From contig CBDVAP010000139.1 in NCBI GenBank assembly GCA_965372015.1, positions 1 through 6,962 of the forward strand: DNA of 6,962 nt. Direction: 5' to 3'. The stretch is from JACZSB01 sp965372015. GTDB lineage: Bacteria > Fidelibacterota > Marinisomatia > SCGC-AAA003-L08 > TS1B11. The notes below the pieces were generated by a model that was not told where the DNA came from, made no database searches, and worked only from the letters and a program-made list of their open reading frames with translations. Of the stretch, positions 1-5,203 are shown one piece after another. The translations under genes were made by a program, and so were the position numbers. Positions within the stretch are counted from its first letter, which is position 1. Each line of letters opens with the position of its first letter.

Positions 1-1
1 A

Positions 2-1489
2 TCACCCCAGCCTGCGCTCCAGCCACCCCAGCCCCTGGTCCAGCAGCACCGCCAGTAGGGCCGCCGGCACCGCCCCGGACAGGATCATCCGGGGGTCGTT
101 GAACGACAGCCCCTGGACGATGGGCTCCCCCAGTCCCCCGGCGCCGATAAAGGCCGCCAGGGTGGCCGTGCCCACCGCGATCACCGTGGCCGTCCGCACC
201 CCGGCGAAGATCACCGGTACCGCCAGTGGCAGCTCCAGCCATTTTAAACGGCGCCAACGGTCCAGCCCCAGCCCTTCCGCCACCTCCAGCAGGGCCGGCG
301 AGATGTCGCGAATGCCGGTGTAAGTGTTGCGCAGGATCGGCAGCAGGCTGTACACCAGCAGGGCGGCGATGGCCGGCGTCACACCGATGCCCAGCAGGGG
401 GATCATAAAGCCCAGCATGGCGATCGAGGGGATGGTCTGGACGATGCCGGTGAGCGTGAGCATTACAGCAGCCAACCGGGGCCGGCCTACCAAGGCAATC
501 CCGGCCGGGAGTGCCAGCAGAATAGCCAGCCCTACGGCCACACCAGTAAGCAGCAGGTGCCGCACGGTCTGGTGAAACAGCGGCGGTAGAGCGCGACGGG
601 CTGGTTGGCGATTTTCGTCGGCGACCCCCCCCTGTTCCCGGATCAATTCCGCCACCACTGCGGGGTAGTCCTCCCCGGCCAGAGCCACCCGGCGGTTGAT
701 GGCCTGCATGCGCTGATCGTCGATAGCGTGGGCAAATCGTTCCAGCACCGGCCGCAGTTGGGGGTGCCGCTCAAGGGTCGCCTCCCTGATCAGGGGAGCC
801 GCCAGGTACTGAGGGAAAAAGCCCCGGTCGTCGGCCAGCACTACCAGGTCGTAGCGCAGGATCTCACCGTCGGTGGCGTAGGCATCCATGACCTCAATGA
901 GATCGTCGTTCAGGGCCTCATAGGCCAGGGCGTGCTGGATGCCTCGCGCCTGGGCAAACTTCAGCCCGTAGGCTGCCACCAGACCGGGGTAGCCGTCCTC
1001 TCGCTGCATGAACTCGTGGGTGAAGGCCGCCCGCAACCCCGGCAATTGCGACAGATCACTGATGGTGGCTAACCCGTGGCGTTGGGCGAAGGGACGCCGC
1101 ACCACCAGGGCCCAGGTGTTGTTGAACCCGAATGGTTCCAGCCAGGTCAGGCCCCAGCGCCGGCTGAACTTGGCCCTTAGCGAGTCCAGAGTTTGGTCAG
1201 CCGGATCGCTGGAGTGCAGGATCGCCAGGGCGCCGGTGCCGGTATACTCCGGATACAGGTCAATGCTGCCCTCGGTGATGGCGCTAAAACTGGTGAAGGT
1301 GCCCTGCAAGCCGAAGCGGCGCTCGACAACCAGGTCGGTCTGGGCCTCGATGAGCTGCGCCATTAGCTCCGCCAGCAGGTAGGATTCGGTGAAAGGTTTG
1401 CTGCCAATCACGATGGGCTGGCTGTGCAGGTGCGGTACTCCCAACAGCAGACTCGCCAGTAACGCCAGGATCGGTCGCCCGGTGGTCAC
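2..1489 (-). CDS. Fused substrate-binding/permease protein of a betaine/ergothioneine-type ABC importer
   Basis: Imports a quaternary-amine or betaine-like solute together with the upstream ATPase. The 495 residues start with a signal peptide (about 1-23, hydrophobic core LALLASLLLG). An OpuAC/ProX-type binding domain follows (about 25-290), with the family motifs KPFTESYLLAE (31-41) and DLYPEYTGTG (77-86). The C-terminal permease (about 305-490) has roughly five membrane spans and an EAA-type coupling loop at 402-432 (EVAEGLGLDRWRRLKWLELP). The start is GTG, overlapping the ATPase stop as GTGA, so the two are translationally coupled; the stop is intact at the window edge. In the EgtU and OpuCB/CC-like fusions I know, the permease comes first and the binding domain last, so the order here is reversed. 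The substrate cannot be read from sequence: glycine betaine, choline, carnitine, ergothioneine and hercynine are all possible. The neighbouring egtD favours a histidine betaine. Family call is secure; substrate is inference. Confidence 0.93.
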   Translation of the reverse strand: MTTGRPILALLASLLLGVPHLHSQPIVIGSKPFTESYLLAELMAQLIEAQTDLVVERRFGLQGTFTSFSAITEGSIDLYPEYTGTGALAILHSSDPADQTLDSLRAKFSRRWGLTWLEPFGFNNTWALVVRRPFAQRHGLATISDLSQLPGLRAAFTHEFMQREDGYPGLVAAYGLKFAQARGIQHALAYEALNDDLIEVMDAYATDGEILRYDLVVLADDRGFFPQYLAAPLIREATLERHPQLRPVLERFAHAIDDQRMQAINRRVALAGEDYPAVVAELIREQGGVADENRQPARRALPPLFHQTVRHLLLTGVAVGLAILLALPAGIALVGRPRLAAVMLTLTGIVQTIPSIAMLGFMIPLLGIGVTPAIAALLVYSLLPILRNTYTGIRDISPALLEVAEGLGLDRWRRLKWLELPLAVPVIFAGVRTATVIAVGTATLAAFIGAGGLGEPIVQGLSFNDPRMILSGAVPAALLAVLLDQGLGWLERRLG

Positions 1490-2226
1490 CGGCTGCCCCC
1501 CTCCATCAGCTCCGCCGCCATCAAACGCCGGATAAATTCGGACTGTGGCGCCCGGCGCAGAGCAGCGGGGGTATCTACCTGCTGCAGCTGCCCGTCCACC
1601 AGCACAGCGATGCGATCCGCCATCCGGAAGGCCTCGGGCAAGTCGTGGGTGACCAGCAGAGTAGTGGTGTGAACTTCGGCCAGGATACGCAACAGTTCTT
1701 GCTGCAACTGCACCCTGAGCAACGGGTCTAAGGCGCCGAAGGGCTCGTCCATGAGCAGAATGCCCGGTTTCAGGGCCAGGGCTCGGGCCACCCCTACTCG
1801 CTGGGCCTGCCCACCGGACAGTTCCCGGGGATAACGCGTCCCAAACTCAACGGGGTCCAGGGCGACCAACTCCAACAACTCGTTCACCCGCCGGTCAATA
1901 TCCTTAGCATCCCAGCCCACCAGTCGCGGCAACAGCCCCACGTTAGCTGCTATCGTCCAGTGAGGAAATAGCCCCACTTCCTGGATGACATAGCCGATGG
2001 AGCGCCGTAGGGCCAGCAGATCCCATGCGGTCACCGAGCGACCGTCTACCAGAACATCACCGGCGGTGGGCTGCACCAAGCCGTTGACCAGCTTCAAGGC
2101 AGTGGTCTTGCCGCCGCCACTGGGGCCGATGAGCACCACCGTTTCCCCGGCCTCCACCGCCAGGGTCAGTCCTTGCAGCGCCCGGGATTGGCCGTAAGTT
2201 TTCGAGGCTGTCTGGAATTCGATCAT
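1486..2226 (-). CDS. ABC transporter ATP-binding protein, betaine/ergothioneine importer (ProV/OpuCA/EgtV-like)
   Basis: The cytoplasmic ATPase that powers the fused permease encoded immediately downstream. All nucleotide-binding motifs are intact: Walker A GPSGGGKTT (34-42), Q-loop Gln82, signature LSGGQAQR (136-143), Walker B LLMDEP (157-162) and H-loop His194 (VTHD). The sequence is closest in style to the quaternary-amine uptake ATPases (for example YVIQEVGLFPHWTI after the Q-loop). At 246 residues it lacks the C-terminal CBS tandem that senses ionic strength in OpuA/OpuCA-type osmoregulated ATPases, so direct osmotic gating through CBS domains is unlikely. The ATG start is preceded by no clear Shine-Dalgarno. 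The stop overlaps the GTG start of the permease gene by 4 nt. It is first gene of the operon and divergent from egtD across a 127-bp spacer. Confidence 0.94.
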   Translation of the reverse strand: MIEFQTASKTYGQSRALQGLTLAVEAGETVVLIGPSGGGKTTALKLVNGLVQPTAGDVLVDGRSVTAWDLLALRRSIGYVIQEVGLFPHWTIAANVGLLPRLVGWDAKDIDRRVNELLELVALDPVEFGTRYPRELSGGQAQRVGVARALALKPGILLMDEPFGALDPLLRVQLQQELLRILAEVHTTTLLVTHDLPEAFRMADRIAVLVDGQLQQVDTPAALRRAPQSEFIRRLMAAELMEGGSR

Positions 2227-2353
2227 CTGAATATTATGGTCTGGCGGTCAATTTCGTCCGGCTGGTAGCGCCGAACCGTGCGACTCAAATTTATTACACT
2301 TTCCCCGGCACAACTACCTTCCTTAGCTTCGTTCCCAATCACCGCGATAATTT
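2227..2353. promoter_or_regulatory. Divergent intergenic region between importer operon and egtD
   Basis: This 127-bp spacer must carry the promoters for both divergent units. Its middle is AT-rich (2283-2300), but I see no convincing -35/-10 pair in either direction. A GATAAT at 2346-2351 lies too close to the egtD ATG to serve it with a normal leader. Neither flanking start has an evident Shine-Dalgarno. Shared control of importer and egtD is an inference from the arrangement. Confidence 0.5.
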
Positions 2354-3358
2354 ATGACTAATCTGCAAACTCTCAGCACTGATGGCCGCTGCACCATAGA
2401 GGCCTTGCCGCCAGGGCACATCTTACAGTCGGTGCAGAGCGCCGTGCGAGCCGGGCTGGCGGCCGATCCCAAGCGACTGCCGCCTTTCCTGCTGTACGAC
2501 CAGCGCGGCTCGGACCTGTTCGAGGAAATCTGCCGGCTGCCGGAATATTACCTGACTCGCACCGAGCACTTTCTGCTGGAGCGTTGCGCGCCCGAACTGG
2601 TTGCCCATATCAGCCGGGACCTGGACCTGGTGGAATTGGGCAGCGGCAGCTCCACCAAGACCCGCACCCTGCTGGATACCTTGTTCGCCAACGGGCACCA
2701 CCCTACCTATCGCCCGGTGGACATCTCTCACACCATGCTAAATGCCTCCGCCAGGACCTTGGTGAACGAATACCCCGACCTGATGATCAAGGCCATCGTA
2801 AGCGACTATGGCCGCGCTTTGGAGGAAATCAGCCGCCAGCGCGAGAGGCAAAAGGTGTTCCTGTTCCTGGGGTCGAACCTGGGCAATTTTGCACCTCGGG
2901 AAGCAGTCCAGTTTCTGGCTGAAGTGCGCCGGGCCATGGCCGGGGATGATCTGCTCCTGCTGGGAGTCGACCTGGTGAAGCCCCTATCGGTGCTGCTGCC
3001 GGCTTATGATGACGCCACCGGTGTGACCGCCTCCTTTAACCGCAATCTGCTGGTGCGCCTCAACCGCGAGCTGGGGGCCGATTTCCGGCCGGAATGCTTT
3101 CAGCACCAAGTGCGTTGGAATCAGGAAGCCCTGGCGGTGGAAATGCACCTGGCCAGTGATGGCGTGCAGGCGGTCCGCTTGCCGGCAATTAATCTGCAAA
3201 TATCTTTCCTGGCCGGGGAAACCATCCATACCGAAAGCAGCCACAAGTATACCCCCGCCGGCCTGGCGGACCTGTGTGCTGAGGCGGGGTTGGCCGTGGA
3301 GCGCTCCTGGACCGACCCGCAGAATTGGTTCGCCTTGAACATGATCGTGCCCGGCTAG
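2354..3358 (+). CDS. egtD: L-histidine N-alpha-methyltransferase (hercynine synthase)
   Basis: Transfers three methyl groups from S-adenosylmethionine to the alpha-amino group of histidine, giving hercynine, the first step to ergothioneine; cytoplasmic. The 334 residues match the family length (321 in Mycobacterium smegmatis EgtD). Visible motifs are YDQRGSDLFEEI (48-59), LPEYYLTRTE (62-71), SAM-binding ELGSGSSTKT (94-103), PVDIS (121-125), FLGSNLGN (171-178), AYDDATGVTASFN (217-229) and TESSHKY (293-299). By eye, residues matching the M. smegmatis histidine pocket are present: Tyr65 (Y56), Asn178 (N166), Tyr218 (Y206), Met264 (M252), Glu294 (E282) and Ser296 (S284). Asn175 occupies a position that is Thr in that enzyme. 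An in-frame TAA at 2348-2350 fixes the ATG as the earliest start, although no Shine-Dalgarno precedes it. No egtB, egtC, egtE or rhodanese-type eanB lies in the window. The green-sulfur-bacterial homologue is named EanA. Confidence 0.93.
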   Translation: MTNLQTLSTDGRCTIEALPPGHILQSVQSAVRAGLAADPKRLPPFLLYDQRGSDLFEEICRLPEYYLTRTEHFLLERCAPELVAHISRDLDLVELGSGSSTKTRTLLDTLFANGHHPTYRPVDISHTMLNASARTLVNEYPDLMIKAIVSDYGRALEEISRQRERQKVFLFLGSNLGNFAPREAVQFLAEVRRAMAGDDLLLLGVDLVKPLSVLLPAYDDATGVTASFNRNLLVRLNRELGADFRPECFQHQVRWNQEALAVEMHLASDGVQAVRLPAINLQISFLAGETIHTESSHKYTPAGLADLCAEAGLAVERSWTDPQNWFALNMIVPG

Positions 3359-3426
3359 CCACTGCGCCCGGTGCATGTGTCCTGGCGCATGGACTTGCGC
3401 CTGATTCATTCTTAATATTGAGCGCC

Positions 3427-3455
3427 AGAACAAACTCGAGTGGGTGTCGTATAAT
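3427..3455 (+). promoter_or_regulatory. Candidate promoter for the macrodomain gene
   Basis: A perfect TATAAT lies at 3450-3455, 66 nt upstream of the macrodomain ATG. With a 17-nt spacer the -35 would be AGAACA (3427-3432), only a 3/6 match to TTGACA. This suggests the macrodomain gene has its own start site rather than relying only on readthrough from egtD, which ends 163 bp upstream. A 7-bp inverted repeat, CTGGCGC (3382-3388) with GCGCCAG (3422-3428), lies just before it but has no T-tract. Confidence 0.4.
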
Positions 3456-3502
3456 TGGTAGTCGCCTGCCTGCGGGTGATAGTGGTCAGCTTAGCAGCAT
3501 TG

Positions 3503-3508
3503 AAGGAG
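3503..3508 (+). promoter_or_regulatory. Shine-Dalgarno of the macrodomain gene
   Basis: AAGGAG, 13 nt before the ATG at 3522. The spacing is longer than the usual 5-9 nt. A GTG two codons further in is the only nearby alternative and would make the spacing worse, so the ATG is kept. Confidence 0.6.
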
Positions 3509-3521
3509 CATCGAACAATCG

Positions 3522-4061
3522 ATGGCAGTGAAGATAACACTGATTCAGGGGGATATTGTCCACGAGGAAGTGGACGCAATCGTCAATGCCGCCAACATAA
3601 CGTTGCTAGGCGGCGGAGGAGTGGACGGCGCTATCCATAAGGCAGCGGGGCCTGACCTGCTGGCGGAATGCCGCACCCTGGGGGGCTGCATGACCGGCGA
3701 GGCCAAGATCACCAAGGGCTATAAACTTGAAGCCCGGTATGTCATCCATACCGTCGGCCCGATCTGGCGCGGTGGGTATAACAACGAGCAGGAACTGCTG
3801 GAATCCTGCTATACCTCCTCATTGAAATTGGCGCAGCAACACGAGATCAAGACCATCGCTTTCCCGGCCCTGGCTGTAGGGCTGCACGGTTTCCCGCTAG
3901 GCCGCGCCACACCCATCGCGGTCGCGACAATCCAGGCCTTCCTGAAACAGAATCCGCCCCTGGAGGAAATCCGGTTCGTGTGCTTTACCGCCGAGATAGC
4001 CGCCGTTTATAACCAGGAACTGCTGAGCCGGAAAATTCAGTTCGTGCACCAGCGGTCCTGA
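3522..4061 (+). CDS. Macrodomain protein, YmdB-like (O-acetyl-ADP-ribose deacetylase family)
   Basis: Family members bind ADP-ribose and hydrolyse O-acetyl-ADP-ribose or ADP-ribosyl esters on proteins; cytoplasmic. At 179 residues it is one complete macrodomain: VIQGDI-type opening (LIQGDI 7-12), VDAIVNAAN (17-25), LLGGGGVDGAIH (28-39), CMTGEAKIT (56-64) and YVIHTVGP (73-80). The catalytic Asn25 and Asp35 of E. coli YmdB fall at the same numbers here. The second phosphate-binding loop is unusual. It reads ALAVGLHGFP (116-125), where the family normally has AISTG(V/I)(Y/F)G(Y/F)P, so the usual aromatic that stacks near the distal ribose (Tyr126 in YmdB) appears as His122 and the STG as AVG. 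Ligand binding looks preserved; catalytic behaviour could differ. It is codirectional with egtD but 163 bp apart with its own candidate promoter. Its end converges on the YjbQ gene, 62 bp away. Confidence 0.93.
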   Translation: MAVKITLIQGDIVHEEVDAIVNAANITLLGGGGVDGAIHKAAGPDLLAECRTLGGCMTGEAKITKGYKLEARYVIHTVGPIWRGGYNNEQELLESCYTSSLKLAQQHEIKTIAFPALAVGLHGFPLGRATPIAVATIQAFLKQNPPLEEIRFVCFTAEIAAVYNQELLSRKIQFVHQRS

Positions 4062-4123
4062 ACGGTGTTCCTATCCCGCCCGTAACTGCGGCACCTATGC
4101 CATCACGTTTTTGGTCCCCCACC

Positions 4124-4519
4124 TCAGGCCGGAGTGAGCTGCAAGTGTAGTTTCCGTTGGCGCGGCCCGTCGAACTCGGCGAAGAAAATCCCTTGCCAGG
4201 TGCCCAGCACCAGGTCCCCCTGTTCCACCAATACCTGGATCGAGCACCCCACCAGGCTGGACTTGATGTGCGCCGCCGAGTTGCCTTCCCGGTGACGGTA
4301 GTTGTCATCGAACGGGATGACCTTATTGAGCTCCCTGCTCAGGTCGGCAACCACATCCGGGTCGGCGTGCTCGTTGATGGTGATGCCCGCAGTGGTGTGT
4401 GGCACAAATAGGGTCAGCACCCCACCGGTGAAGTCCTGCCCCCGCAGCCATTGTCGCACTTGAGGGGTCACCTCTACGAATTCCACCCGTTGCCGGGTAG
4501 CGACTGAAAGTGTGTTCAT
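4124..4519 (-). CDS. YjbQ/UPF0047 family protein (secondary thiamine-phosphate synthase-like)
   Basis: A small cytoplasmic protein of a very widespread family. Weak thiamine-phosphate synthase activity has been assigned to members, but the physiological role is unsettled. The 131 residues are full length and carry the family blocks: HTTAGITINEHADPDV (41-56), HREGNSAAHIKSSLVG (76-91) and LGTWQGIFFAEFDGPR (105-120). The conserved His41, His76, His84 and Glu115 are present. The ATG at 4519-4517 has no strong Shine-Dalgarno. A TTGAAC/GTTCAAG direct repeat (4521-4527 and 4543-4549, 22 bp apart) lies just upstream and could be a regulator site, though this is speculative. It is convergent with the macrodomain gene, and the small membrane-protein gene lies upstream on the same strand, 76 bp away. 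Confidence 0.92.
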   Translation of the reverse strand: MNTLSVATRQRVEFVEVTPQVRQWLRGQDFTGGVLTLFVPHTTAGITINEHADPDVVADLSRELNKVIPFDDNYRHREGNSAAHIKSSLVGCSIQVLVEQGDLVLGTWQGIFFAEFDGPRQRKLHLQLTPA

Positions 4520-4595
4520 GGTTCAAGTTAATCAGCGAAACTGTTCAAGGACAGGCCGCGCTGCTGCCGGGAGGATAGATCAAATGGTCGGGAGA

Positions 4596-4724
4596 TTAAA
4601 TCCGGTACAACAGGGAGTTAGTAAATAGCAGCAATAAGAATATATAGACGCCTAGAAACACTACCGCCCAGGTATCTTTGCTTTCCGACAACCCTACGGC
4701 GGTTCGCCTGGAGACTCCGTTCAT
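4596..4724 (-). CDS. Small single-span membrane protein, unrecognised
   Basis: A 42-residue ORF that I do not recognise. Residues 1-19 are polar with Arg6, Arg7 and Lys16. About 20-40 form one hydrophobic span (AVVFLGVYIFLLLLFTNSLL), and the tail is YRI. Charge distribution suggests the N-terminus faces the cytoplasm. The start is chosen for its excellent Shine-Dalgarno, AGGAGG with 5 nt to the ATG. The frame extends upstream to 4865 (89 residues), but the earlier Met codons lack comparable signals and the extra sequence looks non-genic. It precedes the YjbQ gene on the same strand by 76 bp; no partner is obvious. Small membrane proteins of this kind often act as accessory subunits, but nothing here says of what. 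The translation signal and hydrophobic span support reality; function unknown. Confidence 0.6.
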   Translation of the reverse strand: MNGVSRRTAVGLSESKDTWAVVFLGVYIFLLLLFTNSLLYRI

Positions 4725-4729
4725 GACAC

Positions 4730-4735
4730 CCTCCT
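4730..4735 (-). promoter_or_regulatory. Shine-Dalgarno deciding the start of the 42-residue membrane protein
   Basis: CCTCCT on the plus strand reads AGGAGG on the minus strand, 5 nt before the ATG at 4724-4722. This is the strongest ribosome binding site on the minus strand of the window and argues for the short form of this gene. Confidence 0.65.
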
Positions 4736-4932
4736 GATAGAAAACCGGCTTCAGCCACCCCAAATCGGCCATGCGAGATTCATTTACCGCCCCGGCCAGG
4801 TAAAGGTTCCCGGTTTTGCCCCTTTGCCACGGCCGGATCATTAGCAGCATCGTTCTCTGCAACAAACGTTAGTCCCCCGATACATACGCGCGCTATAGGG
4901 GAACGCCTGAAAATGCCGTAGGAGGTCACCCC

Positions 4933-4965
4933 ATGCCATTGATTAAACGTGTTGCCGGGTCATAG
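4933..4965 (+). CDS. Possible 10-codon leader peptide or gene remnant
   Basis: ATG preceded by TAGGAGGT (core GGAGG at 4921-4925, 7 nt spacing) opens a frame encoding MPLIKRVAGS and a TAG stop. The heptamer array begins 2 nt after that stop. The signal is good for initiation, but the frame is too short to judge by coding character. It may be a real mini-ORF, the stub of a gene interrupted by the repeats, or chance. Confidence 0.25.
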   Translation: MPLIKRVAGS

Positions 4966-4967
4966 TC

Positions 4968-5016
4968 TCAAGCCTCAAGCCCCAAGCCCCTAGTTACTAG
5001 TTTCTAGTTTCAAGTT
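4968..5016. repeat. Degenerate tandem heptanucleotide array, seven units
   Basis: Seven 7-bp units in perfect phase: TCAAGCC, TCAAGCC, CCAAGCC, CCTAGTT, ACTAGTT, TCTAGTT, TCAAGTT. Every unit shares C-(A/T)-A-G at positions 2-5. The first three end in CC and the last four in TT. An eighth, decayed unit may follow at 5017-5023. A period of 7 precludes a continuous simple codon repeat, and the tract lies between genes. Confidence 0.85.
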
Positions 5017-5048
5017 TCTGCATCCAACCCAGGCATTGGTGGGATTCC

Positions 5049-5063
5049 CCCGCCGTTGGCGGG
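5049..5063. repeat. GC-rich hairpin
   Basis: CCCGCC-GTT-GGCGGG forms a perfect 6-bp stem with a 3-nt loop. No T-tract follows on either strand, so it is not a typical intrinsic terminator. It sits between the two heptamer arrays and may belong to the same dispersed intergenic repeat unit. Confidence 0.6.
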
Positions 5064-5069
5064 ATAAAC

Positions 5070-5090
5070 ATCGAGTATCGAGTATCAAAT
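5070..5090. repeat. Second short heptamer array (ATCGAGT)
   Basis: ATCGAGT, ATCGAGT, ATCAAAT in phase: two exact copies and one diverged. It has the same 7-bp period as the array 54 bp upstream but a different unit. Confidence 0.6.
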
Positions 5091-5108
5091 GTGGCAGATG
5101 TCACATGT
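5087..5108. promoter_or_regulatory. CRP/FNR-family-like operator upstream of the barrel operon
   Basis: TGTGG-N6-TCACA at 5090-5105 matches 9 of 10 conserved positions of the E. coli CRP site (TGTGA-N6-TCACA), with AAA before it. It lies about 100 bp upstream of the first barrel-gene ATG. The right arm also contains the 8-bp palindrome CACATGTG (5102-5109). Whether this organism has a CRP-type regulator with that specificity is unknown. Confidence 0.35.
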
Positions 5109-5160
5109 GCAGCAACCGTTGGCAACCAAAACAATTTCCGCCCGGTCTAAACTGCAAACA

Positions 5161-5180
5161 AGACCACAGATAGTTGGTCT
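5161..5180. repeat. Inverted repeat AGACCA-N8-TGGTCT in the barrel-gene leader
   Basis: A perfect 6-bp inverted repeat, 29 bp before the barrel-gene ATG. GGTCTAA also occurs directly repeated at 5144-5150 and 5176-5182, 32 bp apart, about three helical turns. It could be an operator or a small leader hairpin; chance is also possible at this length. Confidence 0.3.
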
Positions 5181-5198
5181 AATCGAAACAACAATATT

Positions 5199-5203
5199 AG
5201 GAG
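5199..5203 (+). promoter_or_regulatory. Shine-Dalgarno deciding the start of the first barrel protein
   Basis: AGGAG, 5 nt before the ATG at 5209. The protein from this ATG begins with a proper signal peptide, whereas the upstream in-frame ATG at 5089 gives a polar 40-residue extension. The 5209 start is therefore preferred. Confidence 0.8.

Noticed and set aside
605..1382. Plus-strand frames of 124 and 155 codons across the importer gene
   Set aside because: They lie antisense to a clear binding-protein/permease gene with family motifs. Long open antisense frames are expected in GC-rich DNA, and neither shows a recognisable domain.
2346..2351. GATAAT as the egtD promoter -10
   Set aside because: It lies 2 nt before the ATG, so transcription would start inside the coding sequence, and there is no -35 match.
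3442..3480. tRNA-like 5' half (GTCGTATAATTGGTAGTCGC resembles a D-arm)
   Set aside because: No anticodon stem can be folded after it and no TTC-type T-loop or 3' acceptor strand follows. TATAAT is better read as a promoter -10. A remnant tRNA fragment cannot be excluded but is not supported.
4062..4123. Terminator between the convergent macrodomain and YjbQ genes
   Set aside because: Only a 4-bp GGCA/TGCC stem is visible and the T-run (in CGTTTTTGG) begins several bases after it, so it falls short of an intrinsic terminator.
4583..4627. Plus-strand 14-codon ORF (MVGRLNPVQQGVSK) after a GGGAGG
   Set aside because: It is antisense to the end of the small membrane gene, the purine-rich motif is about 8-10 nt away in a loosely matching context, and nothing suggests coding.
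4725..4865. 89-residue version of the small membrane protein
   Set aside because: Upstream Met codons lack ribosome binding sites and the extra sequence has no recognisable character. AGGAGG sits precisely before the internal Met.
4968..5090. CRISPR array
   Set aside because: The repeats are 7 bp, contiguous and without spacers, and no cas gene is present.
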